NCBI GenBank assembly: GCA_022827245.1
Contig: JAJDTI010000114.1
Span: forward strand, 1 to 58,422
DNA: 58,422 nt
Reading direction: 5' to 3'
DNA from: Pseudomonadales bacterium
GTDB lineage: Bacteria > Pseudomonadota > Gammaproteobacteria > Pseudomonadales > Azotimanducaceae
The position numbers were made by a program, and so were the translations under genes. Positions 31,723 to 39,555 of the stretch are shown here, piece by piece (position 1 is the first letter of the stretch; each line of letters starts with the position of its first letter). The notes beneath the pieces were generated by a model. It had not been told where the DNA came from. It worked only from the letters and a program-made list of their open reading frames with translations, and did no database searches.

Positions 31723-33687
31723 CTAGTCCTCGTGGGATTCGTCGAAGTACCACGTCGCGGGGTGATAGGACAGCGTCCAGCGGTTGTCCCAGCCCCAGAT
31801 GCCCGTGGGCGTCACGTTCCTGAGGCGCTTCGACACCACCACGGGGTGGGGCGCCTGACCGACCGTGCCGATGGTCCAGAGGTTCTCCGCCGCGGCCTCG
31901 AGGAGGGCCTTCGCGGCGACCGTACGATCCGCTTCCGTCGTGGCCATGCGCAGCGCGTCGCCCCAGCCCTGCAGTTCGCGCACGTCGTCCGGCGGGCGTT
32001 CGCCGAGCCTGCCGTCGGTCTGGTAGTAGCGTGCCCAGTGGTTCCACATCGCGATGTCCCAGCCGGTGCGATGCGGGTAGAACCAGTCCGGGACGAGCGG
32101 AAAGAGGATGTCGGTGACCTTGTCCGCATGCCACAGGGTCATCTGCATCTTGTTGGCCTGAGCGCGCTCGGCCTGCAGCCGGCGCTCGACGGACTTGAGC
32201 CTGAGGTCGATGCCGATCTCGCGCCAGTAGTCCCGCACGAGCTCCATGGTGATGCTCTTGGGCGTCTCGAAGTCGAGGAACTCGAAGGTGATGGTGAGCT
32301 TCGAGCCGTCCGGGTACTCCCGCAGGCCGTCTCCGTCCACGTCGGCGAGCTCCAGCTCGTCCAGCAGTTGCCGCGCGTAGTCCGGGTCGTAGCGCGCGTG
32401 GGCCTCGGCAAAGCGTTGCTCGTACCAGCGGCTCGACGGGTGCGCGGTGACCTGGCTCGGGACGCCGCGGCCGAAGTAGATCATCTCGTTCATCTGCTCC
32501 CGGTCGATGGCGTGCGACAGCGCGCGGATGAAACGGCGCTCGCCCTTGCCCCACAGGAGTTCCCGGTACTTCGGATCGTCGAAGTTGTAGTTCGGCTGGA
32601 TGCTCACGTCGCTGATGTGCAGCCGGCGCCAGACGTGCACCTGGTTGACGCCCTTCGCCTCGCCGAGCTTGAGCAGCGGGATGTCCTGCGTCTTGAGCGC
32701 GAAGGCGGCGAAGTCGAGCTGCCCGGTAGCGGCCTGGAAGGCGATCATCTGCGAGTTCTCGAGCAGGATGATCGCGTCCACCTCGTCGATGTAGGGCAGT
32801 TGCTGCCCCGCCGGGTCGATCTTGAAGTAATAGGGGTTGCGCTCGAGGCGCAGCTTCGTCGGCGTGCGCTCGACCACCTTGTACGCCCGCACGGTCGGTA
32901 CCTTGCTCGCGTCCTCGTTGCCCCAGTCCCGCAGCGCCCGGTACATCGCCATCCAGGACACGAAACCCTCTTCCTCCACCAGCGCGTCGAGCTCCTCCTT
33001 GTCCCGGTACGCCGCGTGGTACTGCTTGAAGAAGTGCATCGGGTCCAGCATGTGGCTGCCGTACTGGGCGAAGAAGTTGACGAACATCGGGTTCGGCTCG
33101 GGGAAGACGTACTGGAACGTCAGGTCGTCGATCTTCACGAACTCGCAACCCCGCACCCCGCGGTAGGTGACCGGGGAGAAATCCGGGTCCAGGAAGACGT
33201 GGTTGAGCCGGAACATGAAGTCGTCGGCGGTCAGGGGGTGGCCGTCCGACCACCTGAGCCCGGCGCGGAGCTTTACCGTGGTGACGCGGCCGTCCTCGGA
33301 GAGGCTCCAGGACTCCGCCAGGTTCGGCAGCACGTTGCGCATGTCCGCCGACAGCGTCAGGGCGTGCTCCCAGTTGAAGAACTGCCAACTGTCCCAGAGC
33401 GTGATGCGGGCCTTGCCGCCGTACTTGCCGATGCTGTCGTAGGGCTGGATGACGACGGGGTCGTCCGGGAGGCGCTCCTCCACGGGCGGCAGCCCGCGGC
33501 CGTCGAGGAACGGGCTCTGGGAGAAGGACGTGAGGCCGACCTCGCTGGCGGTCTTCGGCGGCTCGTACCACGCGTCGGGGAACTCCCGTTCCGGCGGCTG
33601 GCCGGTCGCGGACGCGGCGAAAAGCGCGGCCACGGCCGCGACGACCGCCAGGCCCTGGCGGGACTTCCCGAGCGCAAGGACTTTCAG
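31723..33687 (-). CDS. Peptide ABC importer, long solute-binding protein (SBP family 5)
   Basis: Periplasmic binding protein, about 654 residues, longer than OppA or DppA (about 540) and close to the long family 5 members. A signal peptide (GLAVVAAVAALFAASATG) precedes the mature domain. SBP5 features include VTTVKLRAGLRWSDGHPLTADDF and the lobe II strand ALSHAIDREQMNEMIYFGRG. No ATG fits well. The CTG at 33687 has an ideal GGAGGG site 7 bases upstream and gives a standard signal peptide, while the ATG at 33750 would add a 21-residue basic leader. Ligand: probably an oligopeptide or sugar-modified peptide. It is first in the importer operon and divergent from the enoyl-CoA hydratase. Confidence 0.87.
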   Translation of the reverse strand: MKVLALGKSRQGLAVVAAVAALFAASATGQPPEREFPDAWYEPPKTASEVGLTSFSQSPFLDGRGLPPVEERLPDDPVVIQPYDSIGKYGGKARITLWDSWQFFNWEHALTLSADMRNVLPNLAESWSLSEDGRVTTVKLRAGLRWSDGHPLTADDFMFRLNHVFLDPDFSPVTYRGVRGCEFVKIDDLTFQYVFPEPNPMFVNFFAQYGSHMLDPMHFFKQYHAAYRDKEELDALVEEEGFVSWMAMYRALRDWGNEDASKVPTVRAYKVVERTPTKLRLERNPYYFKIDPAGQQLPYIDEVDAIILLENSQMIAFQAATGQLDFAAFALKTQDIPLLKLGEAKGVNQVHVWRRLHISDVSIQPNYNFDDPKYRELLWGKGERRFIRALSHAIDREQMNEMIYFGRGVPSQVTAHPSSRWYEQRFAEAHARYDPDYARQLLDELELADVDGDGLREYPDGSKLTITFEFLDFETPKSITMELVRDYWREIGIDLRLKSVERRLQAERAQANKMQMTLWHADKVTDILFPLVPDWFYPHRTGWDIAMWNHWARYYQTDGRLGERPPDDVRELQGWGDALRMATTEADRTVAAKALLEAAAENLWTIGTVGQAPHPVVVSKRLRNVTPTGIWGWDNRWTLSYHPATWYFDESHED

Positions 33688-33799
33688 GCGCGTTCCCTCC
33701 GGGAAGGAGCGGCAGCCATGATGGCGACTGCGCGGCGAGCGCGTCAACATCGGCCCCCTACAATCGGCCCATCGCCGCCCCGCAACCGGAGACGCCCAC

Positions 33800-34693
33800 A
33801 TGTCTACGACTGAAACCCTCTACGAAGAACGCGACGGCATCGCCATCATCGCGATCAACCGTCCCGAGAAGAAGAACACCCTGACGAACAGCGTCATCCA
33901 GGGCATCGAGGACGGCATCGACCGGGCGAGCCGTTCGAAGGACGTGTCCGCCGTCGTCCTGCGGGGCATCGGCGACACGCTGACCGCCGGCTACGACCTG
34001 ACGGCCAACCGCGGCGACTGGGAGACGCCCTACGGCGCGCCGGAGATCGACGCCCGCGAGGGCGCGTGGGACCCGGTGCGCGACCTGCAGTTCATGGGCG
34101 AGAACGTGCGCCGCTTCATGCGCATCTGGCACTGCCCGAAACCCGTGCTGGGGGAGATCCGCGGCTGGGCCATCGGCGGGGCGACCGACCTCATCCTGTG
34201 TTGCGACCAGCTCTACATGGCGCGCGACGCGCACATCGGCTACGCCCCGAGCCGCATCTACGGAACGCCGACCACCATGCTCTGGGTCTATCGCCTGACC
34301 CTCGAGCACGCCAAGCAGTTCCTGCTGACCGGGCGCGCCATCGACGCGGAGACGGCTTACCGGATCGGCCTCGTGTCCCACGTCGTCGACGCCGACGACC
34401 TGTCGGAGTTCGTCGAGTCCGAAGCGCGCCTGTTCCGCAACATCCCCGCGAACCAGCTCGCGCTCAACAAGCTCCTGATCAACCAGGCCTACGAGAACAT
34501 GGGGCTGCGCACGACACAGTTGCTCGGGACGCTCTTCGACGGCATGACGCGCCACACCGAGGAGGCGTACCGGTGGGTGGAGGAGTTCGGCGAGAAGGGG
34601 TTTCGGGAGACGATCCGGGAGCGGGACAGGCCCTGGGGGGACTATGGGGAGGAAGGGCGCGAAAGTGCGTCCAGAGGCGGCAGAGATGGGTAG
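33800..34693 (+). CDS. Enoyl-CoA hydratase/isomerase (crotonase) family
   Basis: 297-residue crotonase. The strand AIIAINRPEKKNTLTNSV opens the fold, and the oxyanion hole includes GEIRGWAIGGATDLILCCD. The position of the usual second catalytic Glu is occupied in the segment GYAPSRIYGTPTTMLWVY, so the classic hydratase pair is not obvious and another reaction (isomerase, hydrolase or lyase) is possible. A long C-terminal extension rich in Arg, Glu and Gly follows residue 265. The ATG is at 33800. The gap to the divergent binding-protein gene is about 110 bp and must contain both promoters. It may work in acyl-CoA or aromatic catabolism with nearby genes. Confidence 0.87.
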   Translation: MSTTETLYEERDGIAIIAINRPEKKNTLTNSVIQGIEDGIDRASRSKDVSAVVLRGIGDTLTAGYDLTANRGDWETPYGAPEIDAREGAWDPVRDLQFMGENVRRFMRIWHCPKPVLGEIRGWAIGGATDLILCCDQLYMARDAHIGYAPSRIYGTPTTMLWVYRLTLEHAKQFLLTGRAIDAETAYRIGLVSHVVDADDLSEFVESEARLFRNIPANQLALNKLLINQAYENMGLRTTQLLGTLFDGMTRHTEEAYRWVEEFGEKGFRETIRERDRPWGDYGEEGRESASRGGRDG

Positions 34694-34726
34694 CCTAGCG
34701 GTAGAACGGATGGTAGAACGCCACCC

Positions 34727-34999
34727 ATGAACGCAACCATTGATCGTGCCGGCCGCCTCGTCGTGCCGAAGCCCGTGCGCGAGGCGGCGCACCTGCACCC
34801 CGGGACCCAAGTCCGGTTTCGAGTGCTCGACGGTCGCGTCGAGATCGAGCCCGTTCCAATGGCGGTCAGGTTCGAACGTTCGGGGACCATGGTCGTCGCG
34901 GTCGCGCAAAAGGAAGGCGCGATCGTGACCACGGAAGAGATAGAACAGACCTTGGCCGAAATCCGCACCGAGCGCTGGTCGGAGCAGCATTCCGAGTGA
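34727..34999 (+). CDS. AbrB/SpoVT-type antitoxin (VapB-like)
   Basis: 90-residue protein with an N-terminal swapped-hairpin AbrB domain: MNATIDRAGRLVVPKPVREA followed by LHPGTQVRFRVLDGRVEIEP. The C-terminus (from about residue 60) is the usual disordered toxin-binding tail with acidic residues. It would bind and neutralise the PIN toxin encoded immediately downstream and repress the operon. Its stop TGA overlaps the GTG of the toxin gene (GTGA), the standard antitoxin-toxin arrangement. The partner is broken, so only the antitoxin seems functional. Confidence 0.87.
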   Translation: MNATIDRAGRLVVPKPVREAAHLHPGTQVRFRVLDGRVEIEPVPMAVRFERSGTMVVAVAQKEGAIVTTEEIEQTLAEIRTERWSEQHSE

Positions 35000-35260
35000 C
35001 CCGCTATCTCTGCGACACCGACGGATGCGATCGCGCTTATGGAGGCGAACTGGCCGGACACCCCGACCGTGCAACTCACGACGCAGGAAGTCTGGGAAGC
35101 CGTGCGGGCCGCCGAGCGACTCGGCGTCACGGGAGGACAGACGTACGATGCCCTCATCGCCCATTCCGCGCTGAAGGCGGGGGCGTCCACCATCCTGACC
35201 TGGAACGTCCGCCACTTCGCACCGTTCGCCGGACAGATCGCCGTCGAGTCTCCGCCATGA
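34996..35260 (+). pseudogene. VapC-like PIN toxin remnant with internal deletion and frame change
   Basis: The gene starts properly with a GTG overlapping the antitoxin stop and encodes MTRYLCDTD, matching the first strand of a PIN nuclease with its first catalytic Asp. From about base 35022 the reading frame of the PIN protein changes. The rest of the family sequence continues in another frame as DAIALMEANWPDTPTVQL and the C-terminal half with GGQTYDALIAHSAL and the final LTWNVRHFAPF strand. The middle, roughly 60 residues including a conserved Glu, is missing. This is best explained by an internal deletion of about 180 bp that also shifted the frame. The C-terminal part alone (from ATG 35039, 73 residues) could be translated but lacks the first active-site acid. 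Confidence 0.8.
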
Positions 35261-35317
35261 CGCCTCGAAGGATCACGCCAAGGGCGTGATGCGGCGCAGT
35301 CGCGTGGGAGGTTCGTG

Positions 35318-36499
35318 ATGCGCGTACTCGTCGCCGGCGGCGGCATCGGCGGGCTCTCCGCGGCGTTGTCCCTGGCGCAGTCGGGGTTCGGGGTCGAGGT
35401 CTTCGAGCAGGCGCCGGAGTTCGGGGAGGTCGGCGCGGGCATCCAGTTGAGCCCGAACGCCACGCGCGTGCTGCACCACCTCGGGCTCGCGACCGCGCTC
35501 GAGGCGTGCGCGTTCCTCCCGGAGCGCACCGAGTTCCGGGCGTGGCGAAGTCACAAGCTGATCAGCGCCAACCCGCTCGGGGAGACGGTGCGTTCGGCCT
35601 TTGGATTCCCGTACTACCACATCCATCGGGGGGACCTGCTCGCGGTGCTCGTCGAGGCCGCTTCCCGGACCCCTGAGATTACGCTGCACACGTCCGCGCG
35701 GGTGGAGGGCTTCGCGCAGGACTCCAAAGACGTGCGCGTCACCGTGTCGGGCAAGGAGCACTCCGGAGACGCCCTCATCGGCGCCGACGGCATTCACTCC
35801 ATCGTGCGGACCGGGCTCTTCGGGCCCGAGGCGCCCGCATTCACCGGCAACGTGGCCTGGCGCGCGCTGGTCCCGGCCTCGAGCCTGCCGGAAGGACTCA
35901 TCCCCCCCGCCGCGACCGTGTGGTGGGGTCCGGGCGGGCACTTCGTCTGCTACTACGTACGAAGCGGCACACTGGTCAACTGCGTGTGCGTCCGGGAGAA
36001 AGAAGGCTGGGAGGTCGAGTCCTGGACCGAGCGCGGGGAGTACGCGGAACTGAAGGGCGACTTCGCGGGCTGGAACGACGCCGTGCAGACCCTGATCGAC
36101 AACGCCGACCGGGACGCGCTCTACAAATGGGCCCTCCACGACCGGCCGCCGATGCCGCAATGGGGACGCGGGGCCGTGACGCTGCTCGGCGACGCCTGCC
36201 ATCCGACGCTGCCGTTCATGGCGCAGGGCGCGGCGATGGCGATCGAGGACGGCGCGGTGCTGGCCGCCTGCATGCGGGGATCCGCGGACATACCGGCTGC
36301 GCTTGGGCGCTACGAGGACCTGCGACGGGACCGCACGGCGGGCATCCAGAACGGATCGCGGCGCAATGCCAGGGTGTTCCACATGCGCGGGATCTCCGCC
36401 TGGCTGCGCAACCGCGCGGCGGGACGCGCCGGCGCGGGTGCGATGGCGCGGCTGTACGAGTACGACGCGTTGACCGCCGCGGAACCGTCCGGCGGTTAG
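35318..36499 (+). CDS. FAD-dependent aromatic hydroxylase (salicylate hydroxylase-like)
   Basis: 393-residue single-component flavoprotein monooxygenase. FAD-binding motif 1 is VLVAGGGIGGLSAALSL, the DG motif is ALIGADGIHSIVR, and the GD motif is VTLLGDACHPTLPFMAQGA. These place it with salicylate/6-hydroxynicotinate 3-monooxygenase-type NAD(P)H-dependent hydroxylases that hydroxylate (and sometimes decarboxylate) aromatic acids. The ATG at 35318 follows GGGAGG; a GTG one codon earlier is also possible. It converges on the GMC small subunit gene with 13 bp between the stops. Confidence 0.92.
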   Translation: MRVLVAGGGIGGLSAALSLAQSGFGVEVFEQAPEFGEVGAGIQLSPNATRVLHHLGLATALEACAFLPERTEFRAWRSHKLISANPLGETVRSAFGFPYYHIHRGDLLAVLVEAASRTPEITLHTSARVEGFAQDSKDVRVTVSGKEHSGDALIGADGIHSIVRTGLFGPEAPAFTGNVAWRALVPASSLPEGLIPPAATVWWGPGGHFVCYYVRSGTLVNCVCVREKEGWEVESWTERGEYAELKGDFAGWNDAVQTLIDNADRDALYKWALHDRPPMPQWGRGAVTLLGDACHPTLPFMAQGAAMAIEDGAVLAACMRGSADIPAALGRYEDLRRDRTAGIQNGSRRNARVFHMRGISAWLRNRAAGRAGAGAMARLYEYDALTAAEPSGG

Positions 36500-36512
36500 C
36501 CCGCCGCCCCGC

Positions 36513-36971
36513 TCACCGGGGGACCTCCCGCCGCCAATTCGTCGAACTCCCCATCACCGGATCGAGCAGCGACAGGTCCCCGGGCTCGACGGTGTTGCCG
36601 CGCGGGAACGGCGGGCCGGCGCCGGCCCCGATGCCTTCGAGGACCCGTGCGTCCTGGTAGTAGCAGCCGTACACCTCCGCCAGCAGGCGCTGAAACGACT
36701 CCGGCCGCGCTTCGCTGAACGCCTTCACGTGCTCGACGCGGATCCCGAGCGGCTCTTCGGCGAACCCGGCATCGAGCCCCGCGAGAATCTCGCCCAGTTC
36801 CGGCAGGAAGTCGGCGGCGTTGCCGGCGACGTACCCGGCGATGTCGAGCTCGCCCGCGCTCGGCATGACGCCGTCCTCGCTGGCCGGCACGAGCGTGTCC
36901 GCGAGCGCGCCCAGGATCTCGCGCTCCTCCGGGGTGAACGGTGCGTCCGACGCGATCAGTCCATCGTTCAT
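36513..36971 (-). CDS. GMC-associated small subunit (gluconate 2-dehydrogenase subunit 3 family)
   Basis: 152-residue protein of the PF13618 family that accompanies membrane-type GMC dehydrogenases. It begins with FTPEEREILGALADTLVP, the family signature, and has GYVAGNAADFLPEL. In known complexes the small subunit carries a twin-arginine signal that takes the flavoprotein to the periplasm. No such signal is visible here, so the pair may stay in the cytoplasm. The ATG is 11 bp after the stop of the flavoprotein gene. Substrate is unknown. Confidence 0.85.
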   Translation of the reverse strand: MNDGLIASDAPFTPEEREILGALADTLVPASEDGVMPSAGELDIAGYVAGNAADFLPELGEILAGLDAGFAEEPLGIRVEHVKAFSEARPESFQRLLAEVYGCYYQDARVLEGIGAGAGPPFPRGNTVEPGDLSLLDPVMGSSTNWRREVPR

Positions 36972-36982
36972 GCGGCATGCCC

Positions 36983-38593
36983 TCAGTCGAACAGGGTGGC
37001 GAGGTTCTTCTTCATCGTGTCCGCCACGTAAAGCGCCAGCGCCTGGATGGTGCTGGTGGGGTTCACGCCCCCGGACGTGACGAAGATGCTGCCGTCCACG
37101 ATGAAGAGGTTCTTCACGTCGTGGCTGCGGCCCCAGGAGTTGACCACCGACGTCTCGGGATCGGTCCCCATCCGCGCCGTGCCGAGCAGGTGCCAGCCGG
37201 CGATACGGGCAGGGCCGCCACCCACGACGTCGACGGCGCCCGCGGCCTCCATGACCTCCTTGGCGCGCGCCACCCCGTGGTCCAGCATCCGGCGGCTGTT
37301 CTCGCTCAGGGTATAGCTGATCTTCGGCGACGGTATGCCGTCCGAGTCCGCGAGTTCGGGGTCCAGCGTGACGGTGTTGTGCTCCTCCGGCAGGTCCTCG
37401 CACAGGACGCCGATGTTGGCGGAGTGATCGAAGCGCCGCTGGAACGCCTCGTGGTGCTTCGGGCCCCAGGGAATGTCGCCGGTCGCCGCCCCCTGCATCG
37501 CGGTCGTCCAGGGCCAGACGCCCCCGCGGACGATCTGCATCATGTAGCCCCGCACGAAGTCCCGTTCCGGATTGGTCTCGTAGAACTGGTTGCTCAGCAT
37601 GCAGCACCCCTGGGGGCCCATGTGGCTGTCGAGACGCTCCTCGAAGTATCCCCGCACGAAGCCGACCGGGTGGAACATGAGATTCCGGCCCACCTGTCCG
37701 CTGCGGTTGGCGAGGCCGTCCGGGAACTGCGGCGACGTCGAGTTCAGCAGGATGCGCGGCGTCCCCACGCCGTTGCAGGCGAGCACCACCACCTCCGCGC
37801 GCTGGTGACGCTCTTCCCCCTCCGCGTCGTAGTAGACGACCCCATCCGCCATCCCCTCCGCATTGACCGTGATCTCCCGTACGCGGCACCGTGTCCACAA
37901 CTCGACGCCCTTGCGCAGCGCCACGGGCCAGTAGGTGATGTCCGTGCTGGACTTGGCGCCCTGCGCGCAGCCCGACGTGCAGGGCCCGAGGTTCTTGCAC
38001 TCGTCCCGCCCCTCGTAGGGCCGGGAGATGATGGCGCTGTCCGCCGGCCACCAGTGCCAGCCGAGCCGGTTGAAACCCTGCGCGACGGTTTCTCCGAGAC
38101 GTCCGAGCGGCAGCGGCGGCAGCGGTGGCTGCTTGGGCGGGTACGACGGGTCGCCGGCCAGGCCCGAGACGCCCATCATGCGGTCGTTCTCCGCGAAGTA
38201 GGGCTCGAGCGTGTCGTAACTCACCGGCCAGTCGTCCGCCACGCCGTCCAGCGTCCGGACGCGGAAGTCCGAGGGATGCATCCTCGGGAAGTGCGCGGCG
38301 TAGAGGATCGTGCCGCCGCCCACGCCGTTGAAGTTCACCACGGAGATCGGCGAGTCGTCGTTGTTGATAGGGTAGTCGGTGTCGCGTCCGCGCACGTTCG
38401 GGTCGATGCTGTCCGAGCCGGCGAGGCGCTGCTCCCAGTCGGGATAGTTCGTCGGGTACTCGGACGGGTTCGTCCAGTCCCCCTGCTCCATGCACACGAT
38501 GTGCATGCGCGTGTCGGCCAGACTCCACGCCACGGCAGCGCCCGAGGCGCCCGCGCCGATGATCAGGACGTCGACGGGATCGTTGCTCGGCAT
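36983..38593 (-). CDS. GMC-family FAD oxidoreductase
   Basis: 536-residue flavoprotein of the glucose-methanol-choline family, large subunit of a dehydrogenase with the small subunit above. The FAD-binding motif is VLIIGAGASGAAVAWSL, followed by VVNFNGVGGGTILYAAHF; the C-terminal active site region is GWHLLGTARMG and GGVNPTSTIQAL, where the usual catalytic His occurs in GWHL. Such enzymes oxidise gluconate, sorbose or other polyols and pass electrons to a cytochrome or quinone. The ATG has a GGAGGA site. Confidence 0.92.
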   Translation of the reverse strand: MPSNDPVDVLIIGAGASGAAVAWSLADTRMHIVCMEQGDWTNPSEYPTNYPDWEQRLAGSDSIDPNVRGRDTDYPINNDDSPISVVNFNGVGGGTILYAAHFPRMHPSDFRVRTLDGVADDWPVSYDTLEPYFAENDRMMGVSGLAGDPSYPPKQPPLPPLPLGRLGETVAQGFNRLGWHWWPADSAIISRPYEGRDECKNLGPCTSGCAQGAKSSTDITYWPVALRKGVELWTRCRVREITVNAEGMADGVVYYDAEGEERHQRAEVVVLACNGVGTPRILLNSTSPQFPDGLANRSGQVGRNLMFHPVGFVRGYFEERLDSHMGPQGCCMLSNQFYETNPERDFVRGYMMQIVRGGVWPWTTAMQGAATGDIPWGPKHHEAFQRRFDHSANIGVLCEDLPEEHNTVTLDPELADSDGIPSPKISYTLSENSRRMLDHGVARAKEVMEAAGAVDVVGGGPARIAGWHLLGTARMGTDPETSVVNSWGRSHDVKNLFIVDGSIFVTSGGVNPTSTIQALALYVADTMKKNLATLFD

Positions 38594-38628
38594 GTCATTC
38601 CTCCGGTAGCACGTCGTGATGAATGGGG

Positions 38629-39348
38629 TCAGTCGTCGAAGGCACGCCGGACGGCGCGGCGTACCCCCGCCTTCGCACCTTCCGGCAGCCAGGTCCCGTG
38701 CCCCGCCAGGAGCGCGTCGAACTCGAGCGCCAGCAACCGTTCGAACTCGTGCCGCAGGGAAGCCCCCGGCGGCGTCATGACCTTCAACCAGATGGGACCC
38801 AGGAGCGTCGTCTTCGAGAAACCCATCAGCGGCATCGCCAGCCGCGCCGGCAGGTTGTGGTTGCTGTAGTCCCCGTAATGCTGGATGGCGTCGCAGGTCA
38901 GCAGCACGCCCGGGCCGTCACCGACCAGCAACGCGGCCTCGGGCTCGCGTGCGCCGGCGAAACAGAACAGTTCCGCATCCGGGAACGGCAACGGGCTGTC
39001 CGGGCCGAGCGGCCGATCCACCGGCGGGTCCGGATAGACGCTGCCGCCGGGTTGACACCAGAAGTCGGCGCCGAACCGCTCCTTGCAGTAGGGATCGTCC
39101 CGGCCGTGCATGGCGCCGAGGCGCACGATGGCCGTGACCGTGCCGAGGGCCTCGAGCGCCCGTTCGCCCGCCGCGTCCAGGCGCACCGGGTTGACGAGGG
39201 TCAGCGCGTCGCCGTGCTTCACGATCGCCATGTTCCGGCTGATCGTGAGCACGCCGTTCACGCGCATGCAGCCCCGCACGGCGTACACCCGCTCGGTCAG
39301 CGCCTCGATCGGGCCGTGCGGGAGGGCGGCGGGGAAGTCGCGCGGCAT
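38629..39348 (-). CDS. MBL-fold-like hydrolase with degenerate metal site
   Basis: 239-residue protein with a metallo-beta-lactamase-like layout: an N-terminal ALTLVNPVRLDAAGERAL strand, a GAMHGRDDPYCKERF segment where the HxHxDH metal motif is expected, LLTCDAIQHY and a C-terminal LLAGHGTWLPEG. Only part of the metal ligands are present, so it may be a non-catalytic or differently liganded member. I place the start at the ATG whose complement is 39346-39348; the reading frame extends further but looks non-coding. Function is unknown. Confidence 0.6.
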   Translation of the reverse strand: MPRDFPAALPHGPIEALTERVYAVRGCMRVNGVLTISRNMAIVKHGDALTLVNPVRLDAAGERALEALGTVTAIVRLGAMHGRDDPYCKERFGADFWCQPGGSVYPDPPVDRPLGPDSPLPFPDAELFCFAGAREPEAALLVGDGPGVLLTCDAIQHYGDYSNHNLPARLAMPLMGFSKTTLLGPIWLKVMTPPGASLRHEFERLLALEFDALLAGHGTWLPEGAKAGVRRAVRRAFDD

Positions 39349-39555
39349 GGAGTGGGCCAGGCAAGGGAGCGCGTCGAGCTTAGGGACGCCGCCAAACGCC
39401 GTCAAACCACCGGGGCCTGTTGAGGGACATCGCGAACGCGCAAGAGTCGCGGCGGCTTCGTGCACCGGTAGCGGCAAAACCCACCGGCTTTGGTGCGAAA
39501 ATGACCCTTGGCCCATGTGCGACATTACTCACAGACAACCGTAGAGGAGGCGTCC

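Noticed and set aside
30649..33813. Very long open frame on the plus strand opposite the peptide importer
   Set aside because: High GC content keeps antisense frames open. The translation is rich in His, Arg and Asp without domains, while the minus strand encodes clear ABC importer proteins.
34690..34726. tRNA-like string TAGCCTAGCGGTAGAAC before the AbrB gene
   Set aside because: It resembles a D-arm, but the anticodon and T arms do not follow; the GGTAGAAC unit is simply repeated.
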